64,000 bases of DNA from Nautilus pompilius (Eukaryota; Mollusca; Cephalopoda; Nautilida; Nautilidae), in NCBI GenBank assembly GCA_018389105.1, contig JACATO010000651.1, forward strand, positions 515,890 through 579,889. Reading direction: 5' to 3'. The notes below the pieces were generated by a model. It saw nothing but the letters and a program-made list of their open reading frames with translations. It made no database searches and had not been told where the DNA came from. Each line of letters starts with the position of its first letter. The stretch's first letter is position 1. Positions 1 to 10,984 of the stretch are shown piece by piece. The translations under genes and the position numbers were made by a program.

Positions 1-1047
1 TAAACAGTTATAACTAACTTCATTTTTGTTTCTCTCGGTCAGGGAGACTTAACTGTACTGCACAGCTAGAAGCAAGCACATGCAGAGATTTACTTTGAGC
101 TTCACTTTCTTGCCAAATAATTTGTAGTTTTTTTTTAATTAAAAATATCTCCTACCAGATCTAATTTAATCTTACATAATAAAATTACTCGCGCCAACTT
201 CATGCAAATAATGCTTGAGCAATTCTCAATTCGATGAAGAGTAACAAGTAAATAAGTTATCTATTAATGTGGCACACTACGCATCAACATACTAAGAAAC
301 CTTCAGAAACTCATGTTTTTGTAAAGATGCCATCAAAACCTTACAACTAAAAGCACATTGGTTACACTGCTTCATTTGTTGACTGTAGAAAGTGCAATAA
401 TAGAGAAAACTCTTAGTAATGCCCTGGTCAATCATGTGTTTTTTTATATTTTTTGTATTAACTTTTGAGAATACAAACAGGACAATGATAAAGTACTGTA
501 CATTTCAGAAGTCTTTTTTTTTTTTAAAGCATTTCCAATACTATGAATACAATTACATCTAAAACATGAATCATTGCTTCCACCTTCAAATGTTTCTCAG
601 AACACATTTCAAGTAATTACATATCGAATGTTAAGGTAAGTAGATGACAGTACACCATCACCGTGCTGAAAACAAGATCCTGATGTACTATTTCATTTAC
701 CTGAGGTCATACTTCAGCAAAGCACTATAACCAATAGTCTACAATCAGCTATTTAAAATTTTTTAATATTTATAATTTGTATGCTAGATTTTACATTACA
801 TCAATTCTGCAACAACAAAAAAAAAACTTAGCATGACAAAATGCCTGCAATGAGCTGGACTCTGAAAAACCAAATTTTCAATGAGAAATTGACTTCACAA
901 TAGTTTGTTGTGCAACGTGACAACTATCTAATTTGTCAAGAAAAAAATTCTGCTTTAACAGAATGTCAAATGGCATTACCATACCAGGCAAATAAATATG
1001 AAAGTTTACCTTCAGAAAGAGAAAGACCTCAGTAGATTGCAAAATAG

Positions 1048-2165
1048 AAGTCTTTTCAGATGGAGAATTTGTAAAAAAAAAAATAAAACTGCTTGAGAAT
1101 ATTTCTGAACAAAGCTGTTCCTGACAAAGAAACTGCAGTTGAAAATGTTTCATTCTCCAGGTTTAGCAGCCAAAAGAATTGAGAACTTATCTGCCAACAT
1201 CAAAAAATTGATGATCAATGAATTTGATGCATTTATTCTGGCATCAGATACAAGTACAGATGTAAAGGATTCTGTTCAACTTGTAGTCTTCAGATATTAA
1301 AGACTTCCCCAGATCACAGAAGAGATGTTAGGAATATGCATGCAGGAACTACAGGTTACATTTAAGTAATTATATTTTGCTTTGATAGCAGCTTTCATGC
1401 TAATTACTAAATACCAATACCATACATAAAATTAATTTTTTATATATACAAGGGAAGGAAATCTTTATCTTGGTTATGAGAAGTTTGTGTTACTATTGAT
1501 GATGCTCCTCCTTCAATGGCGGAAAGACTACATTCACTGCTCTACCAAGTGATGTGAAAGAAACTGCCATCTTATGAAATTAAATTGATCAGGAGAATCT
1601 GTGCTAAAGCAAATTATGTAATGGCAAGTTTTCTGTTGTGTAAAGCAGCTACTTCGAAATGATTCTGGACTTCTGAATAAAGTAAAAAAATATTTCTAGT
1701 TATGTAAGACATGGATACTTAAATATTTAATGATAAAATTAGCTCTGATTTTGGCAATCCTAATAGATATCACTGGCTATTTATCAGTTTCAACAAGTTT
1801 GAAGGCAAGAATCAGCTTGCTCACAATGTGTGATCACCTTAGAAGTTTTCAAAGCTAACTGTTTGGAAAAAAAAAAAAAACCTGTCAAGTAATAACTTTG
1901 CATCTTGTTTTTAGCGTAGCATAAAGGGTAACGGTGAAGTTCAAAAATGTATTTCTGCAATGTAATCACTTTCTTCTGAATTAAGATTAGATCTAGTTTT
2001 ACAATTCACATGTAACAAGTGACATTTCCTCAGTTAAAAAAAACCATGCCATAAGAATGGAAAGTTTGCTTGGAAAAGCATACTTGTGCGAACAATTCTT
2101 CTCAAGAATAAAATTCAACTACTAAAGTCTTACCACAAATCAGCACATGGAAAATAAATTGTACA
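1048..2165 (+). pseudogene. Decayed hAT transposase (GTF2IRD2/SCAND3-like lineage)
   Basis: No intact ORF remains, but reading across frames gives colinear hAT pieces. They are FSDGEFVKK (about 1055), RIENLSANIKKL then LASDTSTDVKDSVQLVVF (about 1175-1300; typical form DESTD...QLAVF), DDAP..SM and QENLCAKAN (about 1500-1620), ILIDITGYLS with SLLTMCDHLRSFQS (1740-1855), and the C-terminal AYLCEQFFSRIKFN (about 2075-2120; typical form CEQLFSKMK). Stops and frameshifts separate them, so this is a dead copy. The pieces match the hAT family by recognition; the subfamily is less sure. Confidence 0.75.
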
Positions 2166-2879
2166 AATATTATATTTTACCAATAAGGCATAATGAGCCC
2201 CTGGGTACTCCAAACCCCTGCTACAAATTCAATGTAGCACCTAAGAGAGAATCTGATAAAACAAGAATAACACTTACATTAATGTGTAAGAGAATATGAA
2301 GCATTCTATGCTAAAACCGGATCCATGCTGCAAAAGGTGGCTCGTTCAAGTATAACGAAAATTTCAATGTGGCTTATCTTTATTTTTCCTGCAACCGATT
2401 AACGCTAATAATAATAATAATAGGAAGTCAACTTAAGGCAGGACCCAGAAGGGAGAGATGTTGGGAGATGAAAGCTACTGGTGTAAATTTCAAACCCATA
2501 TTTTAAAGTTAACAGTGCACAAGAAGCAAACATCACTCAAGTATCAACTTAAGTAAACTTAATTAGCTCCTCAATTCTGAATGCAAGTACCTCCTGAAAT
2601 GAATCAGTGTAGATGTTTTACATACCTTCCAAAATCCACGATTATTTTTTAAAAAAAAACCCACTCCATTCCCTGAACCCACCACACCTTTCAGTGAATG
2701 GAAAACTTATAATGGAATAACAGTAAACTGTTCGAGTGAACTGCTAAAAATCACTGGGGGTACAGTTACATATATATATATATATATGTATATATAATCA
2801 ATACCAGACTGGCAGTTAACTGGCCACATAATTTAGTAAAAGCAACTTTTGGGAATTACATTTTAAAACCGATTTTCCT

Positions 2880-3810
2880 TGTGCAGAAATACTGAGAAAC
2901 TGCAATATTGTCCAAGCACCCGTCCGTCCGTCAGCTGATTTCCACCATCGATAGGATTTATTTAAATAGAACAGTGTTCCTAATTCTCTCGGGGTGGGGG
3001 CGGGATCGGTTACTGCAGAGAGTCAGAAGACCGGTTGGGTACGGGTGAGATTCGTGACGACTTGAAATAGCTTCACTTGCCCCCGGGATGGAGGGGGGGA
3101 GGGGGTTAAAACCCTAAGTAGCCAAGCAGAACAAGTTTTAAGGGTTAGGGAGGGGTACGGACGGACCTTCGTCCATTTTCCAGTTCGGGGGGGGGGTGAA
3201 AGAGGAAGTCGACATTTCATTTCTTAGCCTGGAGAGAGAGAGAGAAAGGCCCCCCCCAATCTTAGATCTAAGAGGCTGCTGCTGGAGGGATGGTCGCAGG
3301 TAGGAGGAGTAGTAGTCGTCGTCCTCCTCCAGCAGCAGAACTACACCGACATCATATCTAATCTCGCAATACGGTTTCTCCGGCCCCCGTGGGGGGGGGG
3401 GGGGAGGGGGAATAAACACACGAGCGAGCGAGCGTCGCATCCGCCCCCTCCCCCCCCCCCAGGGGAGCTATCGGCGGTGAAAGGACGACAAGGGGGCCGG
3501 GAGGGGACGGCGGGGGCGGGGGCGGGGACGGCGACCGACCATTCGCCCAGCAACTGGCGTCTACCGAAATAATTAGCAATGCGCAGATACACCCGGCATG
3601 AACGGGCTGCGAATTTCCTAGGCCGACCGGCCGCGTCCCCCGTGGCCCCGGGGACTGCTACTTACATTTTCGGCTGTTCGTCTGTCTAAGCGCCAACAAC
3701 GGTAAATGTCAGTCGAGGCGGACCTTTCCCGAGTGAATCAGACGCGGTCTCTCTTCCGAAAAATGTACACTAAATATGGCGGTAATATAGTATGATGTCA
3801 TCATCCGGGT
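2880..3810 (-). promoter_or_regulatory. CpG-rich promoter-like region with possible minus-strand first exon
   Basis: GC and CpG content rise abruptly here above the AT-rich flanks. On the minus strand a consensus donor GTAAGTAG follows GCCGAAAAT (junction near 3667/3668), preceded by about 110 bases of plausible 5' UTR. A YY1-like ATATGGCGG lies at 3773-3781, with a CRE-like TGATGTCA and an ETS-like CCGG just beyond (3793-3808). The minus-strand gene would run off the left edge; no coding exon of it was recognised. Long ORFs in this region are G- or C-run artefacts. Confidence 0.35.
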
Positions 3811-4079
3811 GTTTTGTCTTTTTTGTTGTTGTTGTTGTTGTTTTTGTTGTTGTTTTTTTTTTTACCGTGCGAGAGCGAGGTTGACCGCTCAGGTCACGAG
3901 TGCGCTGAACGGTCGAAAACGGAAGAAAAAAGTTCTGTCTTTTCTTTGACTTTTAATTCCATATCCTTTCACTGTTATTGTTTTTTTGTTTTGTTTTTTT
4001 TTTTGTTAATTCTGTTTGATCCCAGCCGGGCGGATAAACTAAAGTCAACCATACGTAAAAATAAAAAAAAGTAGCTTTG

Positions 4080-5112
4080 TTTTGTCAGTTTTCAGCCACA
4101 AGATCTGGATTCTTGAATGGAAATTCAGCCTTTCAAGCGAACATCTGCGAGTCCGTCATCGGGGGGTTGGTGATCGAAATTCCATCTGAATTACCGTGGA
4201 GGTAGAACCTGCGAGACCAGAAAACAGAGGTGATGCTTGAAGGACTTTTCTTCCAGAAGCATACAAACCGCAGTGTGAAGGGTGCCATTAGTCATTTATA
4301 TCTAGACCGTTGTTAAGAAAATCGCCGGTTATTTGAAAAGGTTGCGTTTGTTCCTGAATATGTAAGTAAAAGTTGAGGACTGCGTTGCTTGCACAAAGGA
4401 ATCGGGAATGAAAAATTGGATAATTGCGTCAAGGTGCCCTAACCATGCGAGTGTTTGTTCTTGGTTTCCCACAATGCATTGCGGAAAACGGATAAGAAAT
4501 TCGACCCGTTCTTTGAGATAGTGGAGCGTCGCGATGATTCCACCCCCACCAACACGGATCCTGAACCATAGCCAAAAAATGAAAATGCTCGCGTTTACCG
4601 GGAAAAACGTTTGGTTTTGTTTTCTTAATTATTAGCAGATAAAGACTTGTTTCAAGGATGGCGTGCAGCTCCGCTTTAAATGGCAACTTTCCAAGAAACT
4701 GGTGTTTTTGTTGTTTTTTTTTTGTAATGCCTCTACCATAAACCGGTTATTGTTATTTTGTGTGTGGGTGTGTGTGTGTGTGTTTGTGTGTGTGCGTACC
4801 ATAAATCGGCTAGTGATGTGATTAGACGACACTCTCTGGCCCGGCCACCGTCTGACCAATAATTTGTCAGATGACTGTGCCAGCAGATCGGAAAACCCCG
4901 AATTTTTCTGGGAAAACCCGCAAAACTCTCCCTCCCTTCTCATTATTTTGGACTCACTGAATTTCCTTGCAAATTTTTAGATAAATCAGATTTTATTCAG
5001 GCAGGGGAGAAGGAATAAGATCGGAGCAGAGGCCTTTGTTTTGTTTTAAATACCCGGATGTTGGGTGCTCCTTATTTAATCTTGTCAAAAAGCACCGTTC
5101 GCTAGCACCTCG

Positions 5113-5158
<46 letters not shown>

Positions 5159-7660
5159 TATTAAGAAAGAAAAAATATTGATTTGGCTGGGAGTTAGAGA
5201 ATTTATTATGGAGTTTACAAGCTTAGCAATTATTTTCTTAATTCCTGCCTTTCTAAACCCCGGGAACTTACCACTGCACGGAACCGAGAATACATTGTCG
5301 ACCCTCCCTCTTCCCCCCAAAAAAACGCATCCCAGTCGGAGAGCTATCGATATTGCACCACAGGTCTACTATATTCCCTTCCCTACTGAACACCAAGCAA
5401 GGGGGTGCCACCAGGAGGCGTTCTGGGCTCTCGTTTTACTACCCAAACAAATCCTCTCTCTAGAGGGATGCTGCCTTTGACCGGATTGGAGGCAGAAATC
5501 GCTGGAGAAGACTCGAACGTTGGTGTTGGTATGAGATTTTTCCCCACTAGGTGGACGACCGGCGGAGATTCGGTTGGCAGCAGTCTTGAGAACTGTAATG
5601 TCCTGCAGAAGAGAGCTTAGAGATGAGGTTGGCGACAGATGTTAAAAGAAGGATAACTGGTGTGAGTACGCAGATGTCACAATACAACTGTGTGAGAGGA
5701 TCTTGAAAACCATTGGTTACCTGAGCAGAAGTGTCTATCTGCTGTAAAAGCTCATGACGTTGCACTACTGACCATCGACATCCTGAGAGGTATGAGAACA
5801 GCTGAGAAATTCCATTTTTTCTTTGAACTCGTGGAGCGCCACCGTGATCACGCTAACGTAAGGGTGCCCTGTTTTCTGCGTGTATCGAACTTCGCATGGG
5901 TTCTTTTTTTTATTTTCCTGAGTTGATGTGAGACACAGACAATTTCTCATCTTATGAATATTTAAGAATGAAATCTACTATAGAAGACTACAGAAAATAA
6001 AGGTCTACCTAACTGAAAAGTAGAGAACTGCCAAGGTGGGTTTGATAGGGGGGTGGGGAGATGTGAAGGAAGAATCAGTTTCCATTTCTCCTTTTAGATC
6101 CCTGTTTTTCCGGTAACCCTGACCAAGTTTACATCTCGATTTTGCTTCTTCAGAGTTATCGCTCATGGCAGTCGAATGTAAATTTTGGACCGAAAGGGAA
6201 ACGAAATATCGCAAACACAGAAATGATACTTTTTGATAAATTCTGTAAGTCTTAGTTGTAGTTATGCATGTTTACATTTAGTATTTCCATTTTGTATCTT
6301 TGTTTGTTGTTTTTTTTTGGATTCTGTCGAAATAACACTTTTAATGTCAATGAAAATAAAATGGTTATCTTAATACAAAACTAAAAGTGCTTTCTTTTTT
6401 GGAAACGTTAATGGAGTATTAACTGGTTAGCTTTCTTACCCAGACAGTTAATGTTTTATCTTCCTTTAATAAAGTCTGCATTTACCGCATTACAAGATCA
6501 ATACGATAAGTATATGCGAACTATGTATAAAAAGCATTCTGCATTCGAAGGTAAAATATCTTTTAAGAATAAGAATAAAAATATTTTTTTAAAATGCAAA
6601 AGGAGATAATAATAGCTTATAATACGGGTATTTCTGACTGTTTAAACAGATATAATATCTACTCTAATTTCTAATTAATTTTTTCTCTCTTTCTGGTTAG
6701 CCGCATTATTCTTTTTTTTTAAAAAAAAATATATATAACATTATTTTTAAATTGCAGCGCACCGAAAGAAATATTTTAAACCTTTTATATAATTTTTCGT
6801 TTTCCGTTTTATTGTTCGAGTTCACGAATTAATCACGTCGGCCGGTGGTCAGATTTAAAATTCCCGGTGTAACTGAAGGAAGACAAATGATCAAAAGTTA
6901 TTATCTAAAAATAACAGTATTAGCAACAACAAAAAAAGGTTTCTGATTCACTATTTGAAAAGAAGAAAAATGGGCGTGTACCTGTTGGCAGAGTTTTAGT
7001 GTCTGACCAGGTCATTTATTCCTGCGCCAACAGATGCATCTTTCGTTTCGTATTGTGGCACGACTCTGATGATGTCATCTCATTTCCATAGTTATGAAAG
7101 ACCTCTCTCTCTCTCTCTCTTAGTCGGTCAATAACATTAATTCATTCATTCATCCGCATCGTCTTGAACTAGATCTCAAATTCCGGCAACTCTTGTAGAC
7201 AATTATTACTGCAACCTATGTGGCAATGCCCATATTTCATATAAAGTCGATTTATTAGTTCATGCCTTTCCACGACTATAAAGCACATGACGATTAGAAA
7301 ATCTATACAAAAGTAAATTAAAAAAGAGGATGGAAAAGGGTTATTTTTCAGAATTTTGTCACTTGCGCTCGATGAATTATTCCATTGTTGAGCCAAAAAA
7401 TTATGACCGACAGCGTATTTAATCAGAGTCGTGTTAAAACGCAATACGAAGAACAAACAAAGAATATATTAATTAATTATATATATATATATATAAATCA
7501 ATATGTATTTATTAAACTGCATGTTTTGTTAAAACAGTTTGATGCAAAAGGTAAAAGGTTCGTGTTACAAAAAATGAAGTTACAATTTAAAAAAAAAAAT
7601 CTTTGTCCATATTGCTAACTTCCAGTCTCAAAATCTACACTTAGATATCTAGATACATAT
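4080..7660. other. Intergenic, no gene recognised
   Basis: AT-moderate DNA with frequent CpG, a GT tract (about 4757-4795), a TTA tract (5114-5163) and a CT tract (7092-7121). Short ORFs up to 122 codons occur, but none resembles a known family and several are built from the microsatellites. Confidence 0.5.
5114..5163. repeat. TTA microsatellite
   Basis: About 16 uninterrupted TTA units. It produces false poly-Leu and poly-Asn ORFs. Confidence 0.95.
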
Positions 7661-7869
7661 ACACACTGGCGATGAAAAGTATGAGTACCTCGCACGAAAT
7701 TACAGATACCGGCCCTGTATCAGAATTGCCGACGTCTCGGGGAAAACAATGGTTCACTCCAACCTCGCTCACGATCATGGTTCTCCACGCTAATTACAAA
7801 AAAAAAAAAAAATTAAAAAATCTTGATTTTCTTTAGCGCAAAATGCATTTCAATCGAGTCTATAAACTA

Positions 7870-7912
7870 ACGGTTACTAATCGAGTGCCCTACCACTAGA
7901 CCGCAGAGGCTT
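7870..7912 (-). repeat. tRNA-like (SINE-type) A-box fragment
   Basis: On the minus strand, GCCTCTGCGGTCTAGTGGTA followed by GGGCACTCG resembles the 5' half of a tRNA with a pol III A box. No good B box follows. It lies within the Tc1 element. A truncated SINE or a chance match are both possible. Confidence 0.35.
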
Positions 7913-8614
7913 CCATCTCAATGATCATGTATTTTTGTGATATCCAACTTTACATTTCTGGATCAAAAGCAGCCACACTTGGGCTGATCTCTTTCTTCAC
8001 TAAGCTGGAGCACTGAAGAACTCTTTTACTCCTCCTCTCCTTTGGCCGTACCGTCCTCGGTCCATCACGTAACAAGTGCGCCCCGTCACGTGTCTCTATC
8101 ACAGAACCAACTGGGTTTTCTAGTCCGTGCTCTCCAATCCTACTTTAGTGGGAGTTTCCCTGTTTATCCGGTGTGCCCACAGTGACACAAGTAGATTGTG
8201 TTTTTTAGCTGTCATCGATTCTTTCTTTCTTTCTTTTAGAGTCAATCTGGCAAAATATCGCATTGCGTTACTGGAATGGATAACATCGGTGGTAAACTCT
8301 TCTTTAAACAGACGAGCTGAAAGATTCCGGTATTAACCCTTGATGAACGGTATCGTTGCGTTTTTTTTTTTACCGTTCTGGTTCCATCCGCCCTCGGTTT
8401 CTCTCTTTTATTATTTTTTTTACACACACACACGCTAGATATCGATTCCACCGGCACGTTGATTGATGCCGGCAGTTCGCAAGCTTGAACATCACAAAGA
8501 CTATTTCCAAAACCCAACGGTTTCTCTTGGCGGTGCCCTGAAAACGGAAACCGTTCTTGGGCATCCTGTTCGGTAACGCTTCTAAATATTTCTTCGCAAG
8601 TATGGTTTTCGTTA

Positions 8615-8643
8615 CTCTCTCTCTCTCCTCTCTCCATCTCTCT

Positions 8644-8674
<31 letters not shown>

Positions 8675-9036
8675 TCTCTCCTCTCCTCTCTCTCTCTCTC
8701 TCTCTCCATCTCTCTCTCTCCTCTCCATCTCTCTCTCTCCTCTCCATCTCTCTCTCTCCTCCTCTCTCTCTCTCCATCTCTCTCTCTCTCCTCTCCATCT
8801 CTCTCTCTCCTCTCCATCTCTCTCTCTCCTCTCCATCTCTCTCTCTCTCTCCCCATCTCTCTCTCTCTCTCCTCCATCTCTCTCTCTCCTCTCCATCTCT
8901 CTCTCTCCTCTCCATCTCTCTCCTCTCTCCCTCTCTCCTCCATCTCTCTCCTCTCTCCATCTCTCTCTCTCTCCTCTCCATCTCACTCTCTCTCCATCTC
9001 TCTCCTCTCTCCTCCATCTCTCCTCTCTCTCAAGTT
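8615..9036. repeat. Long CT-rich tract, CTCTCCATCTCT minisatellite-like
   Basis: About 420 bases of almost pure pyrimidine on the + strand, built from CT runs broken periodically by CTCCATCT. It lies inside the Tc1 element. The Arg/Glu-rich and Ser/Leu-rich ORFs on its two strands are artefacts of the repeat. Confidence 0.95.
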
Positions 9037-9096
9037 CTTCGGTGGATAATTGACAATGATTAGACCTTTTTCTCTGAGACACACCTTGAAGGAGTA

Positions 9097-9720
9097 CTAA
9101 GGGATATTTCTCCATTCAGTCAGTAGTATTGCGCGCAATGTATGGAGCGAGGCAGGCACAGGATTGTGATAGTGAATGCGTCTTCCAGGTTCACCACACA
9201 GATGCTCAATTGGATTGAGATCCGAAAATTGTGCCTGCCATTGGAAGATGCTTGAAATCCCCATCACGTTCCTTACACCATGGATGCACACCGTGCACTT
9301 GCCGATTTAGAACTAGCCGTCCCCTTCAGGGTCTTTCTAAATCTAAAGGGACCGATAGCCGCACTCTACATCAGACGAGGCGTCTTTTGTACGTGATGAG
9401 TGGTTTACCCAATGGTCTCCGACTTCTCCAGTTCGTTCGTTGCAACATTCTTTATAACGTACGACTCTGGAGATAGACTTGGATTCTGCCGTATTTAATA
9501 TCCGTCAGTTGGTCTATTGTTCGACGATGGTTGGACTTAACTATCCTGTCTAACCGCCTTCCGCCTCTCTCTCTCTGCCATTACGTGTTTGCGGCCATGA
9601 TTCCATCTCGTGGCTGACTACCCACTCTCCCCACCCGTTGCTGACAGACTCGAGTAACCGATGTCTTGGAGCAGCCTACTAGCAAAACTGTCTCGGCGCC
9701 CATTACCACGCCTTTTTCGA
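9097..9720 (-). pseudogene. Broken Tc1-like transposase
   Basis: Minus-strand reading, N to C: GCSKTSVTRVCQQ (HTH region, about 9690), SNHRRTIDQLTDI (about 9525), then a diverged middle, then WQAQFSDLNPIEHL followed by NPVPASLHTLRAILLTEWRN (9100-9240). The typical Tc1 form of the last block is WPAQSPDLNPIEHLWDEL. The stretch with the second catalytic Asp could not be read and appears lost or shifted. Stops and frameshifts show it is inactive. Confidence 0.8.
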
Positions 9721-9975
9721 ACACTGTAATGTTTTATCTTTCCCCATCATCTGTTAGACTCGTCCAAGTTTTATATAGCGCTGCAGGGATCACCCATCAC
9801 ATCATACAGCCAACCTAATTTGCATCCGCAGCTCGGGGTCGCGCCAAGTTGCTAGCCAGTGTATGTTCCGATACATGGCTCATCGGATTTTTAATAATGT
9901 GTTCTCATTAACGATAAAGTGTCGAAAAATATAGCAACGATTCACGGTTTGCTGATAATTTTGAACGCCAGTGTG

Positions 9976-10010
<35 letters not shown>

Positions 10011-10599
10011 ATAAACACACACTCACCAAAACGACATATTCCACGTCAAAATAGATTGAACTTTACTGAGAAGCGTATAAAATATAGGATTTAAATATGG
10101 ACAATTCCTTTATTGACTGATGCATGGATTCTGAGAATACAACATACACAAATTCCCACCGGTTTTCTGTGTATAGTGCTGAACTTTGACCCGACTCCTC
10201 TTAACTGAGATAAAACTGCAAATTTGTGATTGGAGATTTCGAGTAGGATGGCTGATGCAATTGTCTGTCTATCCCTCCCTGTGTATATACAGTATATAGT
10301 TCTGTGATTATGAGGGTTTATATGTTGAAGATTGTCTCTCTACCCCATCTTATGTTTTATTATATTTGCAGTGCTCGTGTTCAGGAGACAGCCACAGCGA
10401 ATCGATAGAATAATGGCTCTGGGATGGTCTGTATTTCACTTGGCCGATCATTAAGTTGGTACATAATTTCACAAGCACAAAGAATTATACTGTCACCGCA
10501 AGTGATGTATATTTTCTCTTGCGAAAATAGCAACAAAGCGATCGATGAAACGTAAGAATTTTCTTTCCAAGAATAGCTAAACTGTGGAGGTGGGGTTGG

Positions 10600-10605
10600 G
10601 AGGGG

Positions 10606-10638
<33 letters not shown>

Positions 10639-10767
10639 CATCGCGTCACGTGATAGTACCCTTTACTACGACATTAATTAACCGCAACTTAGCAATAGCA
10701 GTTTAAAAAAAAAACAACATAAAATAATTCAGTTATTTTACTTTACATAACATACATTTTATTATCG

Positions 10768-10800
<33 letters not shown>

Positions 10801-10848
10801 CATTATTATTCGCTGCGTGACTATTTGTGCTGGTAGCTTCGGCGGAAA
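10600..10848 (+). promoter_or_regulatory. DDOST proximal promoter and 5' UTR region
   Basis: The sequence just upstream of the DDOST start holds a GA tract (10610-10638), a TCACGTGA palindromic E-box (10646-10653) and a TTA tract (10770-10810). No TATA box was seen at a convincing spacing. The palindrome fits USF/MITF-TFE-type factors; binding is inference, and the transcription start is not determined. Confidence 0.4.
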
Positions 10849-10984
10849 ATGGCTCCTTCTCTTCTCTCTATTCTCTTCTTCGCCTCGTTCGTTGGCAGCG
10901 TCGCCGCAGGGAAGAAGACTTTGGTTCTGGTGGACAACTGGTCGTTTAGGGAAACCCACTCTATATTTTTTAGGACACTGCGAG
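10849..10984 (+). CDS. DDOST: DDOST exon 1 (residues 1-45, signal peptide)
   Basis: Encodes the start methionine, a hydrophobic signal peptide and the first lumenal strand ([10 protein letters not shown]). It ends one base into codon 46 at a GTAAGG donor. It is richer in CpG than every later exon. Confidence 0.95.

Larger units (their letters stand above)
7661..9976 (-). mobile_element. Tc1/mariner-type transposon with terminal inverted repeats
   Basis: The left end reads ACACACTGGCGATGAAAAGT at 7661. The right end, reverse-complemented from 9976, reads ACACACTGGCGTTCAAAATT; both continue with TAT and AG, and both sit in TA-rich flanks. The transposase lies near the right end on the minus strand. 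About 750 bases between the transposase C-terminus and the left part are taken up by CT-rich simple repeat and unique sequence, so the element is longer than a standard 1.3-1.7 kb Tc1 copy. Confidence 0.75.

Noticed and set aside
687-740. Possible small minus-strand exon reading TIGYSALLKYDL between AG and GT
   Set aside because: No polypyrimidine tract before the acceptor, no recognised protein and no neighbouring exon; too short to support.
878-1153. 91-codon minus-strand ORF
   Set aside because: It is the antisense shadow of the decayed hAT transposase on the plus strand.
3023-3592. Several Pro/Gly-rich minus-strand ORFs
   Set aside because: They arise from C and G homopolymer runs in the CpG-rich block and overlap one another in different frames.
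5102-5480. Poly-Leu (plus) and poly-Asn (minus) ORFs
   Set aside because: Artefacts of the TTA microsatellite; the remaining sequence is unrecognised.
8242-9115. Long Arg/Glu-rich (minus) and Ser/Leu-rich (plus) ORFs of 119-233 codons
   Set aside because: They are six-frame readings of the CT-rich tract; composition is dictated by the repeat and both strands are open.
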